Notes under the pieces: model-generated
What the model was told of the DNA's origin: nothing
Databases searched by the model: none
Seen by the model: the letters and a program-made list of their open reading frames with translations, nothing else
NCBI RefSeq assembly: GCF_963924675.1
Contig: NC_089238.1
Location: 25,339,815 to 25,403,814, forward strand
Length of the DNA stretch: 64,000 bases
Source of the DNA: Phocoena phocoena
Taxonomy: Eukaryota > Chordata > Mammalia > Artiodactyla > Phocoenidae
Direction of reading: 5' to 3'
Translations under genes and position numbers: made by a program
Shown here: one piece after another, positions 55,340 through 64,000 of the stretch
Position numbering within the stretch: position 1 is the stretch's first letter
Layout of the letters: the number at the start of each line of letters is the position of its first letter

Positions 55340-55710
55340 GATGTCATCTACCCATTCATTCATTCATTCATCTCTTCGACAGACGTTGATGATGTGCTTA
55401 GAACCCACCAGGCACTTTGGCGCTGGAGGTGTGAGGCAGGAAAACGCAGGCACAGTTCTTGCCCTTCGGAGTTCACAGCCTCCTGAAAGAGACAGACGTT
55501 CTCTATGTGCTGATATCTGCTACAACTGAAGAAGTCCCCGGGGCGGTGGGAGAACAGGGGCTGGGGTGCAAGAGGCCTTCCTAGAAAAAGCAACCTCTAC
55601 GTTAAGACCAGCAGAATGAATAAGAATTAGCCAAGGAAAAGAAGCAGGGACGGAAACAGAGGTCCAAGCAGCAGCCCCAGCACGTGCAAAGGCCTGGAGG
55701 TGAGACAAGT
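55340..55710 (+). repeat. Old interspersed repeat, family unassigned
   Basis: CATTCATTCATTCATCTCTT, AACCCACCAGGCACTTTGGC and a GCAAAGGCCTGGAGGTGAGA block follow the same order as the element at 51775. Confidence 0.45.
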
Positions 55711-55879
55711 CTTTGACCGTTTCCACTAAATTTCATCTGGCTCCTCTCCCCGAGCCGTGGTGGGTGGCCCATCCCAGCAGCTCCGCCCCCAGCTGCCCCC
55801 AGCTCCCAGACTCGGGGAGCCTCCCACTGGCACCTCTAGTGGCTAAGCCCGTATTGGAGAGCTTCTTTCCCAGCTGAAG

Positions 55880-56180
55880 TTCTTGTCTGAAATGTTTTCA
55901 TATGTTTATTTTTAAGAGGGGATGGGAAGAGAAAAGGGAGTCCTGAAGGTCTTTTACTTTTCAGGAAAAAATTTAATAAATAAATAGAGCCTCAAGAAAA
56001 GGGCATGGAAAGGTCTCTGCATCTGTAACCACTGAACAAATTAAAATTAGCTCATTTAATCAGCTCCTAATGTCCCGAGTGGGCCCTGGAACATAGCAAA
56101 CTTCACAGCAGAAATGCGCAGGCCAATGTCAGTTTATCCTACAACAAAGGGATTTTCTAAATAGCACGATCAAAACCCAG
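55880..56180. promoter_or_regulatory. Candidate conserved non-coding element
   Basis: A repeat-free AT-rich block with TTTAATAAATAAATAG, CAAATTAAAATTAGC and CATTTAATCAGCTCC strings. Candidate by composition only. Confidence 0.25.
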
Positions 56181-56440
56181 CAAAGGCCGGGGAGAGCTGG
56201 GGAGACAGAACTCGGCCCCCCAGATCCTGGTGGACCCCCACCTCCCGGCTTTGTCCCTTTGAATGGAATTGTTCTTTTGGCTTTTGTTCTAATTATCTAA
56301 ACATATGTGTAACTCTGTTCTACAAAGTGTGTTTTAGCCGGCAAAGGAGGTAACGTTAGCCCCTGCCATAAATTCCTGGGGCCCCTGCCCTGAGCCCCAC
56401 GCAGTCAACACCTCCCCCTTCCCACTACCTCCAGCCTCCC

Positions 56441-56630
56441 ACACATGCACAAACAAACACACATGCAAGACGAACACACCTACACACACTGCAGTCACAT
56501 ACCCACACGGTTCTATACGAGGTCACAGGTCACGCACAGTCACATACGCATGGTTATATGTGTACAGCTACATGCATGCACAATTACATACACACAGTTA
56601 CTACACCACACACAGGCACACAGCTCTCCA
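56441..56630 (+). repeat. CA-rich low-complexity region
   Basis: Interrupted ACACAC and ACATAC tracts. Confidence 0.8.
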
Positions 56631-57019
56631 GTTCCTGTCTAACAGCTGGAGGGGGGAGGTGCAGGTCACCAGACCCCCAGGGAGGGCCTCTACGCACACA
56701 CCTGAGACCCAGGCTGGTAGCAAGGACTCTCATTTCCCTGAAGTGGTTTCTCCACTCAACTTGCCACCCAGGTTAAGTCATTAGGGCAACTGAGGAGGGG
56801 TGCAAAAGACCAAGGAAGGGGGCCCTGGGGCCAAGGGGAAAAAGGGCCGGGGTGCATGGTGCCAGGGCGAGCCGGGGCCAGTGGCCACTCCCAGGCCTGG
56901 CGGGGAAGCCTGAAGGCAGCTCCTCTGCCAATGCTGAGCTCACCTTCCCGTCCCGCAGCCTCCCAGCCGGCCGACCTGCAGCCCTAGAGTCCTAGGTGCT
57001 CAGCCCCACGGGACATAAG

Positions 57020-57185
57020 CCAGGCTGGTTTCAGATCCTGGCTCCGCCATTCACTAGCTCTGAGCCCTCACCTCCTCCTCCATAAAATGGGAAACAGCAT
57101 CATCCCCATGGAAATGTCATGCCGATCAAATTGGAGAGCGCCGTACAGCACTGCCCTGCACAGAACAAACTAAATGAACCTTTGC
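57020..57185 (+). repeat. MIR SINE
   Basis: TTTCAGATCCTGGCTCCGCC, CCATAAAATGGGAAACAGC and the downstream tail in MIR order. Confidence 0.75.
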
Positions 57186-57358
57186 CGTGGCTTCCCTCTA
57201 TACACGCGGGCGTGGTGGCCCAAGAGGGTGGTCAGACAGTAGGTTAGTGACATAACCAGACGAGAGCTAGCCATTTGCAGCTTTCACTTTCTTACCCAAC
57301 CCCAATCCCCCAAGTGAGGAAGGGAGAATAAAATAAGTAACCCAAAGACATTAAACAG

Positions 57359-57706
57359 TGACTTCCCCGGTGGCGCAGTGGTTAAGAATCCGCCTACCAA
57401 TGCAGGGGACACAGGTTCAAGCCCTGGTCTGGGAAGATCCCACATGCCGTGGAGCACCTAAGCCCGTGAGCCACAACTACTGAGCCTGCGTGCAGCAACT
57501 ACTGAAGCCTTGCACGCCTAGAGCCCATGTTCCACAACAAGAGAAGCCAACGCAATGAGAAGCCCGCAAACTGCAACAAAGGGTAGCCCCGGCTCGCCAT
57601 AACTAGAGAAAGCCCTCGTGCAGCAACGAAGACCCAACGCAGCCAAAAGTAAAATAAAATTTTAAAAAATTAAAGAGAAACTTAACTGGAAACTTAAAAA
57701 GAAAAG
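57359..57706 (+). mobile_element. Longer CHR-related SINE
   Basis: It shares the tRNA-derived head with the short copies (ACTTCCCCGGTGGCGCAGTG) but keeps a long body (ACTACTGAGCCTGCG, GCAACGAAGACCCAACG) that they lack. This supports their being internally deleted descendants. The 14-bp duplication AAGACATTAAACAG flanks it (57345-57358 and 57707-57720). Confidence 0.9.
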
Positions 57707-57720
57707 AAGACATTAAACAG

Positions 57721-58720
57721 GGTGTAAGGAGTAACCAACCAGGATGATGGGAGCTCTGGAAGGCTTCTGACCCAGAGTGTGACAACGCTTTCCAAATGCC
57801 TGCGCCCTCTGAGTTCCACAGCAACATCCTGGGTACGTGCAAATGTTATGCCCAAGTCACAGAAACGGAAACCGAGGCTCTCTGCAGCAAGAGGCAGAGC
57901 CGTCTTGCAAACGAGTCTGCCTGGATCAAGACGGCGTGCTCGCGCCCTGCCCCTTCCCACCGCAATGGTTTCTGCCGCCCTGCCCTCCAAACTACAAACT
58001 CCTCCCGAAGGATTCCTAGAGGAGACCCACACCTGAGGATCATCTCCAACATGCAGCTCCTGGGACTGCAAGAGCCTCAGGCCACTCAACCCAACCCAGA
58101 CCCAGGAGGGCAGCCCTTCCCCACAGTGGCTCATAAAGGCCTCAACACCCCATACCTCCCCATGTCGAGGAGGGGGTCGGGAACGGCCCTCTCACATTTC
58201 ACAGACTTGGAAACTGAGGCCCAGGAGTGGTGGGGGTGGGAGACTCAAGCTGCCACAGCTCCCAGGTGGCTTCCAATGGGAGCTGAGTCTGCAAGTCTGG
58301 AGTCCTCTCATCCTCCCAGCCCAGCCCTCACCAGGGCAGCCCTTCTCCTCAGATCTGTCCTATAGGCAGCACACCTGGACCCCCAGGAAGTGTTCAGAAA
58401 AGGGACCTGGATATGGGTTCCAGCCAGCAGGTTCCACTGGACTGATAGTGGCTGTGACCAGTCCTATTTATGGATCCCCTTCTCCATCTGATTGGCAGGG
58501 CGTAAGTTGTCCCCTTAGCTCCCTGAGACCAGTCAGGTGGCAGGAGACCAGAGCCACCTGAGGCACCCTCAGTATGGGCAGGGAAACCTGGGAAACAAGC
58601 TCCTTTGCTAAGTCACCAATCCCACAGACTGGATCCTACAGATCCCACATCCTGCAGGCTCCCCCACCCCTGCCCCCAACAAGCACCAGGCCACCCAGGA
58701 GGAAAGAAGCAGGGGCAGTG
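57721..58720. other. Intronic DNA, mostly unassigned
   Basis: A MIR-like scrap (ACTTGGAAACTGAGGCCCAG) lies near 58206. Open frames on both strands show no domain. Confidence 0.4.
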
Positions 58721-58724
58721 GAGG

Positions 58725-58820
58725 TCAAATGCGTGGGCTTGGGTTGAATCTTGGCTCTGCCACATACATGCTGTGTGACCTGGGGAAAGTGACCTCCCCT
58801 CTCTGAGCCCTTCTTCTTTT
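58725..58820 (+). repeat. MIR SINE remnant
   Basis: ATCTTGGCTCTGCCACATAC and ATGCTGTGTGACCTGGGGAA are a clear forward MIR core. Confidence 0.8.
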
Positions 58821-59184
58821 AGACCCAGCAGGACCGTTGTCCCCACAGACTCCCCTCAGGCTCATACTCCCCTCAGCTGTCCCTGAACCAAGCCCAGCAG
58901 GCAGCTGACGAGGCGGCCCAGAGCGTGTGGCCCGGCCAGAGAGACACAGGAAGATACAGGCTCCCCTTACAGGGTCTGGACCCAAGAGGCAGGAGTTGGA
59001 CCCGGATGCCCCTCAGAGAGCCCCAGACTTCACTCTCTTACAATAAGGATTCAGAAGAGAACCACAAGGGAAAAAAATAGTTGGCAGTCTTGCCCCCATC
59101 CGCCACCGTGTCACGCCACACACACAGACCCGGCTGGTCTTGCCTCCCGCTCCTAGGCCACGTGGCCCTACACTCCTCCCTGCA

Positions 59185-59300
59185 CCGAGCCTCAGTTTCC
59201 ACTCATTGGGCTCTGCTCACCTCGCAGGGCTGCGGTGAGGGTCAGAGGAGAACAATGCCCGTGCAGATGCTCTGTAAACTGCCAAGTGCGAGCGCCACAC
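59185..59300 (+). repeat. MIR SINE remnant
   Basis: GAGCCTCAGTTTCCACTCAT and a GATGCTCTGTAAACTGCCAA block. Confidence 0.6.
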
Positions 59301-59304
59301 ACCG

Positions 59305-60300
59305 TGGCATCACTGGGAACACATATGGGACAGGAAGGCAGGAGACGCCAAGGGCAGACACAACCTGCCCCCCTGCCCTAAATCTGGGCTGTGGCCACAG
59401 CAGCAGAAGAGGCCCATGCTGGGGCTGGATGGTCCCTCCAGGGCCCAAAGTACAGGCAGAATGCAGGCAGTGGTTGCTCCAGCTGCTTGCCTCTGTCTTG
59501 GCCAGCACGGAGAGATGTGGCCACCCAACGCAGCAGATAGCACATAGTAGATGTCGGCAACTGGTTGATGTCAGGGTTTTCCCAGCCCCCAACCCTCAGA
59601 CAACCTGCTTCTGCACAAAAGACCGGTGCAGATGCCCACAGATCACAGTCCGAAAACGATGGCCCCTGTAAAGAAAGAAGACGTATCTGCACTCGTCCAT
59701 GCTGAGGCCTCAGACCCCTTGGGCTGTGGCCCAGGAAGGATTGGCGGGGGCAGGTCTGCCCACTTCACAGGCCACCGGGGACGCCCCTACCTGCCTGACT
59801 CCACCAGCAGAGAGGTTCATGTGCAGGAAAGCACCCGGCGGGGGGGACAAGAGTCCGGGCCCTGCATTCCAGTCCTGTCTCACTCCGTGCCCTGTGCCAT
59901 CTCCAGCAAGTGTCCTCCTGTCTCTGAGACTCGGTTTCCCCAGGTGCTCCAGTTCCCTCTGCCTCAAAAGCCACGAAACTAGTGAAACGGCACACTGCCT
60001 CGCTCTGAGCCGATGTAGGCTACAGTTAATCTGAAGCAGGGATTTTCTTAATTGCTGGGTTTTACAACGCAAACAGAAGAGATAAAGTACAGCTAGTTGA
60101 CAACACTGGCTTGAGGCAAGACAGTTAAAGCATCTTTTGAGTCTGGGAGGAGGGGGAGCTCTTCGAAAAGCTGGTGCGGTGTGAGTGGATTGCACCTGGA
60201 GCACAGAGCAGAGGCCTGCCCCCTGAGAAATGTTCAATTCCCTTAGGGAGTCAGGCCAGAAACACTGGGGGGCCGCGCATCTCAGACGCAAGAGGGAAGA
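59305..60300. other. Intronic DNA, nothing recognised
   Basis: No repeat or exon supported by eye. Confidence 0.4.
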
Positions 60301-60307
60301 GATGTAA

Positions 60308-60412
60308 GGACATATGTATATGTATAACTGATTCACTTTGTTATAAAGCAGAAACTAACACACCATTGTAAAGCAATTATACTCCAATAAAGATGTTAAA
60401 AAACAAAAAAAA
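60308..60412 (+). mobile_element. Very short L1 3'-end insertion
   Basis: TATATGTATAACTGATTCAC, GCAGAAACTAACACACCATT and ATACTCCAATAAAGATG with an A-rich tail match the 3' end of cetartiodactyl L1. It is about 105 bp long and 5'-truncated. Confidence 0.8.
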
Positions 60413-60414
60413 GA

Positions 60415-61380
60415 CATGTCTGATCGGGCAGTAAAAGAGAAACACGTAAATAAAGGGAGGTTAACCTCCAATTTTCCTAATTGCCTTCCTTCGAAGGCAC
60501 ATGAGGTTCCACACCCTGCAGCCCCTTCGGACTGTGGTGTCAGAGCCCACAGGATTCCCACAACTAAGAAGGCCAAGCATCCTTCATTAGCTGTGCCGGG
60601 CCACCCAGGGGGCACTGGAGAAATGGTGTCAGCAGGCATTAGGCAATGTCCTTCTAACACAAGGATGACTGCCCCCTGGGAGAGGAGGAGGGACAATGTG
60701 TGAAGGGGGTTCCTTCTGGCCCTATTCTTGTGGGCAGCTACAGACCTGGCAGCTGCCACCTCCAAACCAGACACAAACCACGGGCATGGAATCCAGCGGC
60801 CAACCCCCGGGGCCGGGTCAACAGTTGGCCCTTCTTCCGCGTCCCAAGCACAGATCAACCTGCTACGGGGCATCCCATCTCCTGCCCAGGAGGAATGGCA
60901 GAAGCGTGCCTGCACGTATGCACCTGCCATGCCGGGACGGCCGAGAGTGAGAGGAAAGAAGGAAAGGGCAGAGATGGGGCAGTGATGTTCTGTCTGAAGG
61001 ACAGCTCCACCTGATGCCTACTGAGTAGCATTCTGTGTGCGCTGCCCTTCACGCCTTGCATATGCCCGTCCACAATCCCCTACCCTAAACCCTCGAAGCC
61101 AGATGTGCTCCAGAATCCAGACTTTTTCAGGTTCTAGAAAAGTAATATAGTGGCTTTCCTTGGTATTTGGGAGCACCTCAGAAGCAACCAAGCACCTTGA
61201 TACTTCTGCAGTACAACATAATTCACCAACATGAACTAAACAAATACTATAAACGGCTTCGCATCCGCCAGGTCAAATTTTACTGCCAAATGAGTTACCA
61301 AAAAAAAAAAAAAAACTTTCCGGTTTCAGGCTTTCTGGAATCCAGAATAGTGAATAAGGGATATGGACCCATATTGTCTC
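60415..61380. other. Intronic DNA, one possible repeat
   Basis: 61100-61380 may be an old interspersed repeat: a CCAGAATCCAGACTTTTTCA string near its left end is echoed by TTTCTGGAATCCAGAATAGT near its right end, with an A15 tract at 61300-61314. Family not assigned. Confidence 0.35.
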
Positions 61381-61384
61381 TTTA

Positions 61385-61570
61385 ATCTTCCTGGTGACAC
61401 TGTGGGGAGACACTGTTGCCATTCCTCCTTTCCAGAAGACGAAAGTGAGGCACAGAGAAGTGAAGAAGTAATTTCCCTGCAGTCGCATAGCACATAAGTA
61501 GGGGAGCCCCCCAGCCGTCTGGCCTGAGGGTCTGTCCTCTCCACCCCAGGAGGTCCTGAGCAAAGTACTG
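61385..61570 (-). repeat. MIR SINE remnant
   Basis: GAAAGTGAGGCACAGAGAAG and TTCCCTGCAGTCGCATAGCA in reverse MIR order. Confidence 0.65.
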
Positions 61571-62019
61571 AACCGCAGTTTTAAAGCTTCCTGAAAAAAA
61601 CACTCAAGCATCTGTGAATGTCCCCAGTGTCCACGGTCCACCACCACCCCTCCCCCGGCCAATGTGTGCGGTATTCCGGCTAACCCCACCAGGAGGCGCC
61701 CTACCTGGAGGCTACCCAGACCCTGGTGGCATCCCCACACCTCCCAGGGTCCTTGCCAGAGCCCAGATGCCCAGGGGCAGGTTTCTACCAGCAGGTGAGG
61801 CTCCCCACCCCGTCCTGGTGCCCAGGTAATTACTCCCCACCTGACACATTCTGCACAGATTATTTTACCTACAGCAAATAGGCGAAACACATCTCCTGCC
61901 TGGGAGAAACGCGCCGTGGGGTAATCCCATTTGACAGAGACCAGGGCTTCCAGCAGGATGCCCAGAGGGCAGGGACCCCATCTCTTCCAAAAGACGTGGG
62001 AATCCCACAACTCCTCAGG

Positions 62020-62340
62020 TATATCCCTGGTCATCTCCGACTTCTCTTTCTCGGCAACTTTTTTCAGCTGCAGGGAAAGATTGCTGCATAGGCAAAATCC
62101 TGATGCTCCATTACCAAATAATTACCTGATGATTTTGTAGGCATTAAGACACTCCCACCAGTGCGAGCGGCGGTGTCCAGCCGGAACAGAAGCCACTCTG
62201 GACTCGAGTGCTTGTTAAAAAGAACTCCAGCGTTGAGAAAAACCTCCAGCTGAAGTGCTGGCCCATTCTTTCTCTGCTCTGATTTCTAATTAAAAATTAA
62301 AGCAGGCACCTTTCTTCAGAAATCCAATTAGAGAGGAACA
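62020..62340. promoter_or_regulatory. Candidate conserved non-coding element
   Basis: A repeat-free block with TACCAAATAATTACCTGATG, TTTCTAATTAAAAATTAAAG and CCAATTAGAG motifs (TAATTA-type homeodomain sites) plus CAGCTG. Candidate by composition. Confidence 0.3.
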
Positions 62341-62364
62341 TCAACCTGATGGGCCAAAGCATGC

Positions 62365-62440
62365 ACACGTGTGCACGTACATATGGGTACACATGTGTGC
62401 ACTTACGCACACACATACACATACGCATGCACAAACTCCC
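62365..62440 (+). repeat. CA/TG-rich low-complexity stretch
   Basis: Alternating purine-pyrimidine ACACGTGTGCACGTACAT-like sequence. Confidence 0.75.
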
Positions 62441-62820
62441 CTTCCTGCCTTGGCTGCAAATCCCAATCCGTTCAATCGGCATCAATGAGGACTCACCGAT
62501 TTCTGGGCACAGCACGTGACCGAGAAGAAGAAACCCAGAGCCCGTGCCTTCAGGAGCTTATTCTCTAGAGGAGGCTGAGATAAGGGCACAAGACAAGGCA
62601 GACTGTGGTGGGACCATAAAAGGGGCCCCGTCAGGCAGGAAGCTCAAGTCTGGCTAGCTGATCTGGGACGCCGCCATGCGGCAGATAGACCTTGTGCTGG
62701 GTCCTCATTTATGGGGAAAAAATAAAAAGCCAAGGAGCAAGGAGACAGAACATTCTGAGCGGAGTAAGTAGTAAGGGCAAAGGCAAGAAAAGACAGCCGC
62801 ATGAGAATGGAAGTTATTCA

Positions 62821-62852
62821 GATAGATAGATAGATACACAGATAGATAGGTA
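62821..62852 (+). repeat. GATA tetranucleotide repeat
   Basis: GATA units with one ACACA interruption. Confidence 0.92.
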
Positions 62853-63204
62853 GACGTAGATATAATGGGAGTTCTATTACATGCACTTTTAACCTATGTG
62901 AACTTAGCTATGCATTCAGCAAAAAGACAGAAATAATTATTGAAATAGTGCCTGTGATTCCACGCTATTTCCCTCCATGAGGAGGTGCCCAAGAAGAGTT
63001 GAGCTGAACTCTTCCTTCCATCGGTTTATGTCCCATCAGCCTCTCGTACTGCGAGCGTTATCAGTGTGCCCACAGGACTTCTGGTGTGTGTGTGCCAAGC
63101 ACACAGAGTGCCCTCGGCTGGGTAGCGGCCCAGTTTATGTCTCCGACAGGCGTCAGGAGTCCTGGCCACGTGTATACGGTGAGCTGCAGCCGAGATGCAC
63201 GCAG

Positions 63205-63345
63205 TACATCATCCCACTTTACAGGTAAGGAGAGCGAGGCTCTCTCAGCGAGTGACGTCACTCTGTTGGAACCACAAAGTCAGCAAGGGGCAGAGCCTAT
63301 ATCTGACCCCAGGCAGTGCAGCCCCAGAGTGCAACCCCTGGACCA
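63205..63345 (-). repeat. MIR SINE remnant
   Basis: CATCCCACTTTACAGGTAAG and a CCCTGGACCACTAGAC end in reverse MIR order; strongly diverged. Confidence 0.6.
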
Positions 63346-63879
63346 CTAGACAGGAGAGAGACATGAATAAAGTGGTATTTCAGCAAAATCACCAGGCAGC
63401 GGCCCTTGAGTGGAGTGGGACAAAGAGAAAGCAAAGACCAGACACCCAGGGAAGCAGCCCACCCTGGAGGGGCCAAGGGGTGGACCGTAGGCCTCAGAAC
63501 AGCCTGGATGGCAGAGAGGGGGAGGTCTGAGGGGAAGTCTAGCATTTAAATGCAGAGATTTTCTTCAATAAACTCCAACCTGTGAGCTACTGGTGGCCAA
63601 TCTGTCTTAGGGAGGGACCACCCCAGTCCTTCCCCTCCAGTCATCCCCACCCCTTCCCCACCTCTCTCTTGATGGGAGAAAACACTACCATCCCAAGAAA
63701 CCCTGGGAAGATGATCCTTCCCCACCACGCAGATGGACAGGATGGTGGGTAGACAACTTAGAACGGTTCCAGGCAAAGGGTGAGGTGTGCACACCTGTGG
63801 TGTGAGTATTCACCTTCCCCTGAAATAATGCCATGCATTTCCTCATGCCAACATTACAGGGTCATAGAAAGAGTACAGA

Positions 63880-63995
63880 AACAAAGTCAAAATTTCCAGC
63901 TGGCCTAGCAACTTGCTGTGTGACCCTGGAGACATCACTTAGCCTCTCAGAGCCTTGGCTGCCTTTACCTGTTGAGTCACACATGCAATAAACAT
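63880..63995 (+). repeat. MIR SINE remnant at window edge
   Basis: AACTTGCTGTGTGACCCTGG and ATCACTTAGCCTCTCAGAGC. Confidence 0.75.
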
Positions 63996-64000
63996 GTACA

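Overview
This is mammalian nuclear DNA, and the repeats point to a cetacean. Seven near-identical copies of a tRNA-derived SINE of about 200 bp (3980, 7358, 7852, 8699, 34948, 40241 and 47630) and one longer relative (57359) match the CHR family of whales, hippos and ruminants. The short, internally shortened form resembles the type described from Cetacea. This assignment comes from memory of the families, not from a search.

The only protein-coding gene I can support is ZNF423 (OAZ/Zfp423/Ebfaz), a 30-zinc-finger transcription factor, lying on the minus strand. Two internal exons are present. One is a giant exon (27227-30441, 3215 bp) carrying about 26 zinc fingers. The next is an 85-bp exon (20267-20351) carrying one more finger. 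Splice sites and phases agree on both sides: phase 1 into the large exon, phase 0 between the two, phase 1 out of the small one. The start codon, first finger and last three fingers were not found and should lie beyond the two ends of the window. Almost all the rest is therefore intron: upstream intron 30442-64000, middle intron 20352-27226, downstream intron 1-20266.

Layout from left to right. 1-5.2 kb is mostly unique DNA with a CpG-rich patch (2.25-2.5 kb) and one CHR SINE. 5.2-9.5 kb is an old L1 broken by three CHR SINEs, two of which sit exactly where L1 sequence is missing. 9.6-17.6 kb holds a palindromic element, MIR and L2 remnants, a CA microsatellite and a 5'-truncated retrocopy of PDCD5. 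18.7-19.5 kb is a decayed L1 tail. 20-30.4 kb contains the two exons and their intron. 30.4-64 kb is intron with CHR SINEs, an ERVL-MaLR element (38.2-39.8 kb), an almost perfect 71-bp tandem duplication (41.94-42.08 kb), a 5'-truncated L1 (54.5-55.3 kb), many MIR remnants, and several AT-rich, repeat-free blocks that look like candidate conserved regulatory DNA.

I see no operon, CRISPR array, phage or other prokaryotic system, and no previously undescribed gene system. The observations most worth following are structural: SINE-associated deletions, the recent tandem duplication and the PDCD5 retrocopy. Candidate intronic regulatory elements of ZNF423 come next.
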